DNA from: Tissierellia bacterium
Lineage (GTDB): Bacteria > Bacillota > Clostridia > Tissierellales > Tepidimicrobiaceae
DNA: 64,000 nucleotides
Direction: 5' to 3'
NCBI GenBank assembly: GCA_012735215.1
Contig: JAAYHX010000002.1
Coordinates: forward strand, 1 to 64,000
The notes below the pieces were generated by a model. It searched no databases and was not told where the DNA came from. It was given only the letters and a program-made list of their open reading frames with translations. The translations under genes were made by a program, and so were the position numbers. This document shows positions 55,631-64,000 of this stretch, piece after piece. The stretch's first letter is position 1; each line of letters opens with the position of its first letter.

Positions 55631-57697
55631 ATGAAAAAAACCTTGACCATCGTCAGCTATAGCGTAGAATCGGTTAACAACTATTATGCTCAGATAAGAA
55701 GTCTCTTTTCCGATGCCATCCACATAAAAAAAGTATATCTAGATAGCTATGGAGCCATAGAGGAAATTGACTCCGATGTAGTCCTTATTCCTTCTTATGA
55801 TATGTTTGAGAGGATAAGAAAATACATAAGAGGGGATGCGGACTTAATCTTTGCCAATAGGACCATCTCAAAAATGGCCTTGGAAAAGCTTCTAGAAATT
55901 GAGGAAGGCACAGAAGTAGTAATGGTAGATGAAAGTCCTGAGATGACAGTCCAGATGATGTCTGTAGTATATCAGCTTATAGGAAAAAGGCTCAACATAA
56001 AATCCTATTGGGAGATGGACAAGGATCAGTTAGAGGATAAGATTGTTATTATATTAGGCCAGTCGGACTACCTGCCCAAAACTGCTAAGAAGATAATCAA
56101 TATTGGAAATAGCCTGTTGGATTTTAACACCATTATAGACATAGGTATGAAGTTTAACTTAATGTCTTTACTGGACAATCAGGATATTGGAAGCAGCTAT
56201 AAGGAAGTGAAAACTGCCAACTTTGGATTAGCTGAAGTATTCAGTTTGACCAACATCAGGGAAAGCCAGCTGGACTTTTTACTACATACTATAGATGCAG
56301 GGGTAATAGGTATAGATGAGCAGGGGAATATATTTGTATACAATGACAATGCAAAACAGATAACGGGTTTAGATAGGAATAAGGTTATAAATCAAAATGG
56401 AATAAAGCTTTTCCCTCAGCTTTCCTTTAAGCGGGTTTTGGAAAAGCTAGAGCCAGTGGAAGAGAAGATTGTAAAGATGAACGGCTATCCAGTAGTTGTA
56501 TCTGTATCTCCTTTAATTCACTCGGAAAAGCTATATGGTGCTATTGCCCTCATAAGGAAATATAGTGATATTGAGAGAAAACAGCATATGCTTAAGGAAA
56601 AGCTAATTGGCAAAGGATATAAGGCAAAATACTATTTTGATGATATCATGGGAAACAGCGAGGCAATAAAAAGGTGTAAGGCTATAGCTAAGAGGATGGC
56701 AAGATCCAATTCTTCTATTTTGATTACTGGAGAAACTGGTACCGGCAAGGAGCTATTTGCTCAAGCCATACACAATTATTCTCCAAGAAGGGACAATCCC
56801 TTTGTAGCCATCAACTGTGGTGCTATACCCGAATCCCTTTTAGAAAGCGAACTATTTGGCTATGAAGAAGGGGCCTTTACTGGTGCCAAAAAAGGGGGCA
56901 AACCTGGCTTATTTGAGATTGCAGACAGGGGTACCCTCTTCTTAGATGAAATTACAGAAATGCCCATGAGCCTCCAAGTAAAGCTACTTAGGGTATTGCA
57001 GGAAAGGGAAGTAGTAAGAATCGGCGGTGATAGGATTATAAATGTAGATGTAAGGATAATTGCAGCTACCAATGGTAATATAAAGGAAAGGGTGGATATG
57101 GGGGAATTTAGAAAGGATTTATACTATAGGCTCAATGTACTTCCTCTATACATACCTCCTTTGAGGGAAAGAAAAGAGGACATACTGTTTCTAACAGATA
57201 AGATAAAAAAGGAATTTAACAGCGATTTCGTCTTAACTGATACAGCAGAAGAGTATTTAAAGAACTACAATTGGGATGGAAATGTAAGAGAGCTTAGAAA
57301 CTGTGTAGAGTACTTGATAAATCTTGACAAGAAGGTAATTGAAGCTGAAGATCTGCCCTTTTATGAAGAAAATAGGGATGATAATATATCTGGCAAGATG
57401 GACAAGGGGAGCTTGCTTCTATTTATAGAGAGTGCAGGTAAGGATATAAAAAAATACATGTTTGTCTTGGAAGAGTTAAATAGGGCATATATGAATCGCA
57501 CTAGGGTAGGAAGAAGGAGTCTTTGCAAAATAGCTGAATCCAAGGGCATATATATTGGAGAGCAGGAAATAAGAAGGATATTTTCTGAACTGGAGAGGTT
57601 TTCCTTAGTAACAATAAATAGGGGAAGAAGTGGTACTGTTATTACAGCCGAGGGTAGGCAGATGTTAGATTATTTAAGGGTAAAGAAAATGGGCTAA
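55631..57697 (+). CDS. Sigma-54-dependent transcriptional activator with PAS domain
   Basis: A 688-residue enhancer-binding protein. Residues 1-205 form a PrpR-N-like sensory region, 210-315 a PAS domain, about 335-565 the AAA+ domain with Walker A GETGTGKE (367-374), the sigma-54-contacting GAFTGA loop (414-419), Walker B TLFLDEI and arginine fingers at 494-502. The C-terminus is not the usual Fis helix: residues 618-680 look like a winged helix (GRRSLCKIAESKGIYIGEQEIRRIF...GTVITAEGR). It most likely drives the -24/-12 promoter of iorA just downstream. Confidence 0.92.
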   Translation: MKKTLTIVSYSVESVNNYYAQIRSLFSDAIHIKKVYLDSYGAIEEIDSDVVLIPSYDMFERIRKYIRGDADLIFANRTISKMALEKLLEIEEGTEVVMVDESPEMTVQMMSVVYQLIGKRLNIKSYWEMDKDQLEDKIVIILGQSDYLPKTAKKIINIGNSLLDFNTIIDIGMKFNLMSLLDNQDIGSSYKEVKTANFGLAEVFSLTNIRESQLDFLLHTIDAGVIGIDEQGNIFVYNDNAKQITGLDRNKVINQNGIKLFPQLSFKRVLEKLEPVEEKIVKMNGYPVVVSVSPLIHSEKLYGAIALIRKYSDIERKQHMLKEKLIGKGYKAKYYFDDIMGNSEAIKRCKAIAKRMARSNSSILITGETGTGKELFAQAIHNYSPRRDNPFVAINCGAIPESLLESELFGYEEGAFTGAKKGGKPGLFEIADRGTLFLDEITEMPMSLQVKLLRVLQEREVVRIGGDRIINVDVRIIAATNGNIKERVDMGEFRKDLYYRLNVLPLYIPPLRERKEDILFLTDKIKKEFNSDFVLTDTAEEYLKNYNWDGNVRELRNCVEYLINLDKKVIEAEDLPFYEENRDDNISGKMDKGSLLLFIESAGKDIKKYMFVLEELNRAYMNRTRVGRRSLCKIAESKGIYIGEQEIRRIFSELERFSLVTINRGRSGTVITAEGRQMLDYLRVKKMG

Positions 57698-57731
57698 AAG
57701 GGCCCGATATCTATCCCTTTTAACCCATTTT
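57686..57731 (+). terminator. Terminator after the activator gene
   Basis: A 17-bp stem with one mismatch (57686-57702 with 57715-57731) overlaps the stop codon; the 3' arm ends ATTTT and is followed by CTGTTCT. Confidence 0.8.
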
Positions 57732-57764
57732 CTGTTCTACAGGAGCTGTAAGAAAATCTATTGG

Positions 57765-57788
57765 GAATGAGTATCTATCAGCTCATTC
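57765..57788. promoter_or_regulatory. Candidate upstream activator site
   Basis: GAATGAG (57765-57771) and CTCATTC (57782-57788) form an inverted repeat about 115 bp upstream of the -24 element, the distance typical for sigma-54 enhancer sites. Binding by the adjacent activator is inferred. Confidence 0.45.
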
Positions 57789-57902
57789 ATTATATACCCA
57801 GATATTTATATTAGTAACAAAAAAATATAAATTTATTGTTGTCATATAAAATGTAGGGATATCCATTAAATAAACAGAATATTTAAAAATTTCACAATTA
57901 AG

Positions 57903-57918
57903 TGGCACGATATTTGCA
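57903..57918 (+). promoter_or_regulatory. Sigma-54 (-24/-12) promoter of the iorA operon
   Basis: TGGCACGATATTTGCA matches the consensus TGGCACG-N4-TTGCA exactly, with the invariant GG and GC exactly 10 nt apart. It lies 78 nt before the iorA start and directly downstream of the activator gene. Confidence 0.92.
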
Positions 57919-57995
57919 TTAACTATCTATGGACAGAATCCCTCTTTTCTTTGCTATCATTATTTAAATACAAATATCATAAAGGAGGACTGCGG

Positions 57996-59777
57996 ATGAA
58001 AAAGTTATTAACAGGGAATGAAGCAGTTGCCCTTGGGGCTTATGAGGCGGGCATTCATTTCGCTTCTGCTTATCCAGGTACACCCAGCACCGAAATATTA
58101 GAAAATATTGCCGCTAATTACAAGGATGATATTATTTCTGAATGGGCGCCCAATGAGAAGGTTGCAGTAGAAGCTGCTCTAGGTGCCTCTATTGCAGGTG
58201 CAAGAAGTCTTGCTGCTATGAAGCATGTGGGACTAAATGTTGCTGCTGATCCATTTTTCACTATAGGATATACAGGAGTTAATGGTGGAATGATCTTGGT
58301 CGCAGCAGATGACCCAGGTCTTCACTCATCCCAAAACGAACAGGACAATAGGTACTATGCAAGACATGCAAAGGTGGCTATGATTGAACCAAGTAATAGC
58401 CAGGAAGCTAAGGATATGGTTATCAAGGCCATGGAAATAAGTGAAGAATTTGATACCCTAGTCTTGATGAGAATGACTACAAGAATTTGTCACAGCAAGT
58501 CTCTAGTGGAAGTAGGGGAAAGAAAGGAAGTTCCCATTAAGCCATATAAGAAGGATTTACAAAAATACTATGTAGCTCCAGCTGTGGCCAAGCAGCTACA
58601 TGTGAAGGTAGAAGAAAGGCTTAAGAGACTTGAGGAGTTTTCCAATGAAACTGACCTAAACTATGTTGTATGGAATACGGATAAGATAGGAGTTATATCT
58701 TCTGGTGTTGCCTATGAATATGCCAAGGAAGTGTTTGGGGATAAGGCTTCCTATTTGAAACTGGGCTTTACCCATCCCCTACCCATGAAGAAGATCAAGG
58801 AATTCGCTGAAAAAGTAGAAACCCTGTATGTGGTAGAAGAACTAGAACCATATATAGAAGATCAAGTTAAGGCTCATGGCATTAAGTGTATAGGTAAGGA
58901 TAAGATACCTAATATATGGGAGCTAAACCCAGAAATAGTAGCAGCTACCTTGCTTGATGATCAGGCCCATATTATAGACTATGACAAGTCTAAGGTTGTT
59001 AACAGGCCACCAACCCTTTGTGCAGGCTGTCCTCATAGGGGCTTCTTCTATGGTCTAAGCAAGAGGAAGAATGTGATGATAACTGGTGATATAGGCTGCT
59101 ATACCCTTGGAGGAGCACCACCGCTAAACGCCATGGATACAACCATCTGCATGGGTGCAAGTATAAGCTTAGGCCATGGAGCTAACAAGATATTTGAAAA
59201 GTTCAATAAGGACATGAAGGTAGTAAGTGTAATTGGAGATTCCACCTTCTTCCATACAGGTATAAATAGCTTAATGGATGTGGTATACAATAGGAGCAAC
59301 ATAATAACCTGTATATTGGATAACAGGGTAACCAGCATGACTGGACAGCAGGACAATCCAGGTACTGGATACACCATACATGGAGAAGGTACCAATGTGG
59401 TTGAAATTGAAGATCTAGTTAAGGCAGTAGGCATAAAACATGTAAGGACCGTCAATCCACTTAAGCTTGATGAGTTGAAGGCTGCCTTTGATTGGGCTTT
59501 TGGTCTTGACGAACCATCTGTAATAATATCAAGATGGCCATGTGTATTAAAGAAACTTTCAGAAATTGATAAAAAGGAATTTGAGCCCTTAGCAGGAAAA
59601 TGCTATGTGGAAGTAGAAAAATGTATAGGATGTAAAATGTGCGTAAATACTGGCTGCCCAGCAATACATTTTGATAAGGAAAACAAAAAATCTGCAATTG
59701 ATCAAGTCCAGTGTGTTGGATGTGAACTTTGTATGCAAGTTTGTCCTACAAAAGCAATTATCAAGGTGGGTGAGTAA
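57996..59777 (+). CDS. iorA: Indolepyruvate:ferredoxin oxidoreductase, alpha subunit
   Basis: A 593-residue TPP-dependent subunit that oxidatively decarboxylates aryl pyruvates to aryl-acetyl-CoA with reduction of ferredoxin. The N-terminus (GNEAVALGAYEAGIHFASAYPGTPSTEI) is the pyrimidine-binding domain; GDIGCYTLG and GDSTFFHTGINSLMD carry the TPP-Mg site. The C-terminal ferredoxin domain has CIGCKMCVNTGCP and CVGCELCMQVCP for two [4Fe-4S] clusters. ATG 57996 has AAAGGAGG seven nt upstream; an upstream in-frame ATG at 57951 has no ribosome site. Confidence 0.93.
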   Translation: MKKLLTGNEAVALGAYEAGIHFASAYPGTPSTEILENIAANYKDDIISEWAPNEKVAVEAALGASIAGARSLAAMKHVGLNVAADPFFTIGYTGVNGGMILVAADDPGLHSSQNEQDNRYYARHAKVAMIEPSNSQEAKDMVIKAMEISEEFDTLVLMRMTTRICHSKSLVEVGERKEVPIKPYKKDLQKYYVAPAVAKQLHVKVEERLKRLEEFSNETDLNYVVWNTDKIGVISSGVAYEYAKEVFGDKASYLKLGFTHPLPMKKIKEFAEKVETLYVVEELEPYIEDQVKAHGIKCIGKDKIPNIWELNPEIVAATLLDDQAHIIDYDKSKVVNRPPTLCAGCPHRGFFYGLSKRKNVMITGDIGCYTLGGAPPLNAMDTTICMGASISLGHGANKIFEKFNKDMKVVSVIGDSTFFHTGINSLMDVVYNRSNIITCILDNRVTSMTGQQDNPGTGYTIHGEGTNVVEIEDLVKAVGIKHVRTVNPLKLDELKAAFDWAFGLDEPSVIISRWPCVLKKLSEIDKKEFEPLAGKCYVEVEKCIGCKMCVNTGCPAIHFDKENKKSAIDQVQCVGCELCMQVCPTKAIIKVGE

Positions 59778-59778
59778 T

Positions 59779-60369
59779 ATGGCAGATACAAGAAGTATAT
59801 TGTTAGTAGGAGTTGGTGGACAGGGAACCATATTAGCTAGTAAAATATTATCAACAGGGCTGGTTGAGGCAGGATATGATGTGAAGATGTCAGAGATCCA
59901 TGGTATGGCTCAGAGGGGTGGAAGCGTTTCCACTCAGGTAAGATTTGGAAAAGAAGTCCATTCCCCCATAATAGGAAGAGGAGCAGCTGATATCTTAGTT
60001 TCCTTTGAAGCCATGGAAGCCCTAAGATGGCTAGAGTACCTAAAACCTGATGGTAAGGTCATAGTAAACGATTATAAGATTCCTTCTGTTCCTATATTGA
60101 TGGGCAAGGTAGACTATCCTGAAGGGATAATTGAGGACATAAAGGAAAAGGCAGACACATGGGTTGTAGATGCAGCTAAAATAGCCATGGAACTAGGCAA
60201 TGCAAAGGTTATGAATATTGTTCTACTGGGAGCCTTGGTGAAAGCCATGGATTTAACTGATATTGACTGGGAGCAGGTTATTAGGAACAATGTGAAGGAA
60301 AAGTTCATTGATATAAATATTCAAGCTTTCCGAAAAGGAATGGAGGCAGTAGAATTAGCTAAGGCCTAG
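59779..60369 (+). CDS. iorB: Indolepyruvate:ferredoxin oxidoreductase, beta subunit
   Basis: A 196-residue gamma/beta-type subunit. LLVGVGGQGTILASKIL at the start, EIHGMAQRGGSVSTQVRFG and SFEAMEALRWL are characteristic. It begins two nt after iorA (ATG 59779, AAGGTGGGTG upstream); longer frames upstream lie within iorA. Together with iorA it forms the heterodimeric oxidoreductase. Confidence 0.93.
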   Translation: MADTRSILLVGVGGQGTILASKILSTGLVEAGYDVKMSEIHGMAQRGGSVSTQVRFGKEVHSPIIGRGAADILVSFEAMEALRWLEYLKPDGKVIVNDYKIPSVPILMGKVDYPEGIIEDIKEKADTWVVDAAKIAMELGNAKVMNIVLLGALVKAMDLTDIDWEQVIRNNVKEKFIDINIQAFRKGMEAVELAKA

Positions 60370-60372
60370 AAA

Positions 60373-60413
60373 GAATTTGTTCAGTAAGAATCTTATTCTT
60401 ACTGAACAAATTC
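60373..60413 (+). terminator. Very strong stem-loop after iorB
   Basis: A 19-bp perfect stem (60373-60391 with 60395-60413) with a 3-nt loop. No T-run follows, so it may be a partial terminator or mRNA-processing hairpin that separates iorAB from the downstream genes. Confidence 0.55.
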
Positions 60414-60464
60414 ATTTACAACATATAATTTACTACTAAAAATAAGGGATAAGGAGAGTGTTCT

Positions 60465-61373
60465 ATGACAATCAAAAATTTTCAACAGCTAATAGAAAGG
60501 GTTTCAAACTTTGAGGAAAAGAAGAAGGTAATAGTAGTGGCAGCCCATGACGAGCATACTCTAGAGGCAGTATTTAAGGCTAAAGGGGATAATTTAGTTG
60601 AACCAGTATTGATAGGGGATAAGGAAAAGATTGAGGAAATACTTAAAAAACACGGCTTTACTTTAGGGGAAGAATCCATAATACATATTCCCGATGAAAG
60701 GGAAGCTGCCTATAAAACTGTGGAACTTATAAATGAGAAAAAGGCCGATTTCATAATGAAGGGCAAAATTCAAACAGCTGATCTGTTAAAGGCAGTAGTA
60801 GATAAGGAAAAGGGGATAAGAACTGGAAGGCTTATGACCCACTTTGCCATATTAGAGGTGCCTGCCTATCATAAGCTATTGGTAATTACAGATGGGGGCA
60901 TGGTCATGTACCCAACCCTTGAGCAGAAGAAGGGCATTATACAAAATGCTGTTGATGTCTTGTTATCCCTAGGTTATGAAAAGCCAAAGGTAGGAGTATT
61001 AGCAGCTGTAGAAACTGCAAATCCTAAGATGCCAGAAGCTGTAGACGGGGCTGAACTGAAGAAGATGGCAGAAAGAGGAGAAATAGAAAACTGTATTGTA
61101 GAAGGACCTATTTCTTACGATCTATCCATGAGCAAGGAGTCAGCTGAGATAAAAGGCTATGATAGCCCAGTTGTAGGAGATGTGGACGTGCTAATAGCTC
61201 CAAATATTGCTACAGGCAACGTTTTAGCTAAATCCCTAATATATTCAGGAAATGCTAAAATGGCTGGTTTTATAGTAGGAGCCAAGGTGCCTGTAATTTT
61301 GACATCAAGAGGCTCTACTTCAGAGGAAAAATATCTATCAATTGTGCTGGCTGCAGCTGTTAATATGCAATAA
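60465..61373 (+). CDS. ptb: Phosphate butyryltransferase family enzyme
   Basis: A 302-residue phosphate acyltransferase (Ptb). It exchanges CoA for phosphate on an acyl-CoA to give an acyl phosphate. VVAAHDEHTLEAVFKA, MKGKIQTADLLKAV, VITDGGMVMYPTLEQK and LAAVETANPKMPE are family segments. ATG 60465 is about 95 nt after iorB. With buk it would conserve the thioester energy of aryl- or branched-acyl-CoA as ATP; which chain is used is inferred from context. Confidence 0.9.
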   Translation: MTIKNFQQLIERVSNFEEKKKVIVVAAHDEHTLEAVFKAKGDNLVEPVLIGDKEKIEEILKKHGFTLGEESIIHIPDEREAAYKTVELINEKKADFIMKGKIQTADLLKAVVDKEKGIRTGRLMTHFAILEVPAYHKLLVITDGGMVMYPTLEQKKGIIQNAVDVLLSLGYEKPKVGVLAAVETANPKMPEAVDGAELKKMAERGEIENCIVEGPISYDLSMSKESAEIKGYDSPVVGDVDVLIAPNIATGNVLAKSLIYSGNAKMAGFIVGAKVPVILTSRGSTSEEKYLSIVLAAAVNMQ

Positions 61374-61396
61374 GAATTTATTGAGGAGGGTGAGAT

Positions 61397-62506
61397 ATGG
61401 GAAAGAATTTGTTTAGGAGGGAACTGGCTAATTTGATGCCTTATGTTCCCGGTAAACCCATAGAAGAAGTTCAGAAAGAATACGGTATTGAAGAAGTCAT
61501 TAAGTTAGCTTCCAATGAAAACCAGCTAGGGCCCTCGCCAAAAGCAGTAGAAGCTGTTAAAAGGGAAGCAGAAAATATAAACATGTATCCAGATCCAGGT
61601 TCTATGGAGTTAAGACAAGCAATAGCTAAAAAGCTTGGGATAGAAGTAGAAAATATAGTTGTTGGAAACGGTGGAGAGCAAATACTGCAAATAATAGCCC
61701 AGACCTTCATCAACGAAGGAGATGAAATCATAGCAGCTGATACTACCTTTACTATTTTAGGCATAGCTGTAGACCATATGGGTGGGAAATGTGTAAGCAT
61801 ACCTATGGATGGTTATAAGCAAAACTTCAAAGGCTTTATTGAAAACATAAATGAAAAAACTAAACTAATATATGTATGCAACCCAAATAACCCATTGGGG
61901 AATATAGCCACCAAGGAAGAAATTGATTACTTAATAAAGAATGTTCCTGATGATGTAGTTGTAGTTATAGACGAAGCCTATTATGATTTTGCTAAGGTTA
62001 ACCCAGATTACCCAGAAACAGTAAGCTACTTGAAGGAAAAATCAAACATCATCATCTTAAGAACCTTCTCCAAGGTAACAGGCATTGCAGGTGTACGTAT
62101 TGGATATGCAATAACCTCCAAGGAAATTGCAACTGAAATGAGCAAGGTTAAGGGTACCTTTAATGTTAACAGGCTAGCACAGGCGGCAGCCTTAGGAGCC
62201 TTAGAAGATGAGGAACACATTAAGAAGACTGTTGAATTAAACTATAAATCCTTAGGCATGATGGAAGAGGCCTTTGAAGAACTAGGACTAGAGTATGTGA
62301 AGTCCAACGCCAATTTTGTATTTGTAAATGTAGGAAAGGACTCTAGAACAGTTGCTCAAGAATTACTAAAGAGAGGTATAGTAATTAAAGCAGGAGATAT
62401 ATGGGGCTGGAATACTTGGCTTAGAGTTAGTACAGGGACCCTTGAGCAAACTGAAAAGTTCTTAGCCGCCTTGAAGGAAGTATTGAAGGAACTAGTGTCA
62501 GCTTAA
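61397..62506 (+). CDS. HisC-like class I/II aminotransferase (probably aromatic)
   Basis: A 369-residue PLP-dependent aminotransferase of the histidinol-phosphate type. Visible are [20 protein letters not shown] (161-168), DEAYYDF (192-198), the Schiff-base K226 in [15 protein letters not shown] and the carboxylate-binding arginine near the C-terminus. No other his genes are nearby. Lying between ptb and buk in an indolepyruvate-oxidoreductase operon, it is more likely an aromatic amino-acid transaminase that supplies aryl pyruvates. GGAGGGTG precedes ATG 61397. Confidence 0.83.
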   Translation: MGKNLFRRELANLMPYVPGKPIEEVQKEYGIEEVIKLASNENQLGPSPKAVEAVKREAENINMYPDPGSMELRQAIAKKLGIEVENIVVGNGGEQILQIIAQTFINEGDEIIAADTTFTILGIAVDHMGGKCVSIPMDGYKQNFKGFIENINEKTKLIYVCNPNNPLGNIATKEEIDYLIKNVPDDVVVVIDEAYYDFAKVNPDYPETVSYLKEKSNIIILRTFSKVTGIAGVRIGYAITSKEIATEMSKVKGTFNVNRLAQAAALGALEDEEHIKKTVELNYKSLGMMEEAFEELGLEYVKSNANFVFVNVGKDSRTVAQELLKRGIVIKAGDIWGWNTWLRVSTGTLEQTEKFLAALKEVLKELVSA

Positions 62507-62570
62507 TAGCTAGTTTATAAATATGAAAATTAACATAATCTATTACATTTGACTTGAAAGGAGAGATTTA

Positions 62571-63638
62571 ATGAGTCACTATATACTTGCCATCAATCCA
62601 GGTTCAACTTCTACTAAAATAGCCTTATATGAGGATGAAAAGGAGGTCTTCACTAAGACCTTAAATCATCCAGTTGAGGAGCTTGAAAAATTCGATACCA
62701 CCATGGACCAATATGAGATGAGAAAAGAGGCTGTACTGTCCTTCTTAGAGGCAAACAATTTTGATGTAAAGAAGCTTTCAGCAGTTGTAGGTAGGGGTGG
62801 AATGCTTCCAAAAGTCCAATCAGGAGCATATCTGGTAAATGATCTTATGCTGGATACTTTAAGGAATAGACCTGTAATGGAGCATGCCTCAAACTTGGCA
62901 GCCATTATTGCCCATGAGATTGCAGTGGATGTTGGAGTTAATGCCTATATCTACGACTGTGCCAGAACTGATGAGTTGATAGATATAGCACGTATATCAG
63001 GAATGCCTGACATACCAAGAACAAGCACCAGCCATGTATTAAATACTAGGGCTATGGCCATGAAGGTAGCTAAAAAGTATGGTAAAAGATATGATGAAAT
63101 GAATATTGTTGTTGCCCACCTAGGTGGAGGAATTTCAGTAAATGTACATGAAAAGGGAAGAATTGTAGACATCATCTCTGATGATGAAGGTCCATTCTCT
63201 CCAGAAAGAGCAGGAAGAGTGCCCTGTAGAGATCTTATAGAGCTATGCTATTCAGGAAAGTATGACAAGAGAACAATGCACAGGAAGCTAAGAGGAAATG
63301 GAGGATTGAAGGCATATCTGGGAACCACCGATGCTAGAGATGTGGAGAAGATGATTGAAGAAGGAGATGAATATGCCAAGTTAGTATATGAGGCTATGGC
63401 TTACCAGGTTGCTAAAGGCATAGGAGAGTTGGCTACAGTAGTAAACGGAAATGTAGATGTTATAATTTTGACAGGCGGTATAGCCTACTCAGATATCTTT
63501 ACCTCCTGGATTAAGAAGAGGGTAGAATTCATTGCACCTGTTGAAATAATGGCAGGAGAAAATGAAATGGAATCTTTAGCCTATGGTATATTGAGAGTAT
63601 TAAGAGGAGAAGAAAAAGCTAGAGAATACACCGAATAA
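62571..63638 (+). CDS. buk: Butyrate kinase family enzyme
   Basis: A 355-residue acyl kinase of the acetate/butyrate kinase ASKHA fold. It uses acyl phosphate to make ATP. INPGSTSTK near the N-terminus, PVVGRGGMLPKVQSGAY-like segment (VVGRGGMLP), VAHLGGGISV and LTGGIAYS are typical. AAAGGAGAG precedes ATG 62571. Completes the ptb-buk substrate-level phosphorylation pair with an unknown preferred acid (butyrate, isovalerate or arylacetate). Confidence 0.9.
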   Translation: MSHYILAINPGSTSTKIALYEDEKEVFTKTLNHPVEELEKFDTTMDQYEMRKEAVLSFLEANNFDVKKLSAVVGRGGMLPKVQSGAYLVNDLMLDTLRNRPVMEHASNLAAIIAHEIAVDVGVNAYIYDCARTDELIDIARISGMPDIPRTSTSHVLNTRAMAMKVAKKYGKRYDEMNIVVAHLGGGISVNVHEKGRIVDIISDDEGPFSPERAGRVPCRDLIELCYSGKYDKRTMHRKLRGNGGLKAYLGTTDARDVEKMIEEGDEYAKLVYEAMAYQVAKGIGELATVVNGNVDVIILTGGIAYSDIFTSWIKKRVEFIAPVEIMAGENEMESLAYGILRVLRGEEKAREYTE

Positions 63639-63676
63639 ACCAGAAAATTGAGAATATTTTTTATCATTGTAAATAC

Positions 63677-63705
63677 TTGAACAAAAATGTTTACAGTGAT
63701 AGAAT
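63677..63705 (+). promoter_or_regulatory. Promoter of the glutamate dehydrogenase gene
   Basis: TTGAAC (63677-63682), 17 nt, TAGAAT (63700-63705). A TGTAAA...TTTACA inverted repeat overlaps it (63669-63674 with 63690-63695), a possible operator. A hairpin at 63743-63764 lies in the leader. Confidence 0.6.
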
Positions 63706-63787
63706 AGTCTTAGCTATATTGTCAAACACTTAGCACTTATTGTATGGGAAAAGGTTTTTCCATAATATAATATTAGGAGGTATAGCG

Positions 63788-64000
63788 ATGTCAAAGGACA
63801 AATTAAACCCATTAGAAAATGCTCAGTTGCAAGTTAAGATTGCTTGCGACAAACTAGGACTAGATCCAGCCGTTTACGAAATCTTAAAAGAGCCACAAAG
63901 AGTTATTGAAGTTAACATTCCAGTAAGAATGGATGACGGAAGCATTAAGTCCTTCAAAGGCTACAGAGCACAACACAATGACGCTATTGGACCAACAAAA
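63788..64000 (+). CDS. Glu/Leu/Phe/Val dehydrogenase, N-terminal part (partial)
   Basis: 71 residues run off the window end. The start is ATG 63788 with AGGAGG 7 nt upstream. NPLENAQLQVKIACDKLGL, EPQRVIEVNIPVRMDDGS and FKGYRAQHNDAIGPTK are the conserved N-terminus of NAD(P)-dependent glutamate dehydrogenases and related enzymes. It would oxidise glutamate or a related amino acid, fitting the transaminase and ferredoxin oxidoreductase upstream. Catalytic Lys and cofactor domain are outside the window. Confidence 0.93.
   Translation, partial: MSKDKLNPLENAQLQVKIACDKLGLDPAVYEILKEPQRVIEVNIPVRMDDGSIKSFKGYRAQHNDAIGPTK

Noticed and set aside
57695-57709. Sigma-D-like CGATAT after a TAAA
   Set aside because: Spacing is far too short, and the bases belong to the terminator stem and loop of the activator gene.
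61397-62506. Histidine biosynthesis hisC
   Set aside because: The fold is HisC-like, but no other his gene is near and the operon is catabolic; aromatic transamination fits better, so no hisC symbol was given.
1-64000. CRISPR array, prophage or intact insertion sequence
   Set aside because: No evenly spaced direct repeats, no Cas, phage structural or transposase gene is visible anywhere in the window.

Overview
The window looks like chromosomal DNA of a low-GC, motile, anaerobic Firmicute, most likely an amino-acid-fermenting member of the Clostridia/Tissierellia. The reasons are the AT-rich codon use, strong GGAGG ribosome binding sites, many TTG and GTG starts, a PerR-type Fur protein, Rex, an ECF riboflavin transporter under an FMN riboswitch, and an indolepyruvate:ferredoxin oxidoreductase / phosphate butyryltransferase / butyrate kinase / glutamate dehydrogenase block. 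No species can be named from this sequence alone.

1-17230 is a flagellar glycan island on the plus strand. It opens with the 3' end of a flagellin gene, then two Maf-type (DUF115) flagellin glycosyltransferases around an orphan protein, and neuB-neuC-neuA for CMP-sialic acid. Next come a CDP-glycerol transferase plus its cytidylyltransferase, a family-2 glycosyltransferase, a WbqC-like protein, an ATP-grasp ligase, an epimerase, a hexapeptide acyltransferase, a VioA/DegT-type aminotransferase, and rmlB-rmlA for dTDP-4-keto-6-deoxyglucose. 17231-17800 holds no intact gene.

17800-27720 is mixed. It contains a small winged-helix/PerR operon with a clear Per-box promoter, an M20 amidohydrolase, a cupin, MsrB, and a minus-strand group (S9 peptidase, YihY/BrkB membrane protein, glycosyltransferase), plus a large unrecognised protein. 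27800-34000 is a minus-strand ABC uptake operon (DUF3798 lipoprotein, double ATPase, two permeases) and an FUSC-type membrane protein.

34130-48920 returns to the plus strand. A TVP38-type protein is followed by flaG-fliD-fliS-flgN-like behind a sigma-D-like promoter, then hpf, a DUF5317 protein, secA, prfB (with programmed frameshift), tex, an orphan histidine kinase, an ATP-NAD kinase family protein, and the FMN riboswitch with ribU. 48917-49492 holds a nested inverted repeat of about 177 bp.

49493-55330 carries tsaE-tsaB-rimI-tsaD, the converging ABC-F gene and rex, an order resembling the Bacillus subtilis ydi region. 55631-64000 encodes a sigma-54 activator, a near-perfect -24/-12 promoter, and a probable aryl/branched-acid fermentation set (iorA, iorB, ptb, a HisC-like aminotransferase, buk) followed by a truncated glutamate dehydrogenase gene.

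The least ordinary signals are two clusters of DnaA boxes (37928-38036 and 52159-52287), the nested palindrome at 49024-49200, the composition of the glycan island, the DUF3798 transporter with its long untranslated leader, and the sigma-54 activator that ends in a winged helix rather than the usual Fis-type helix.
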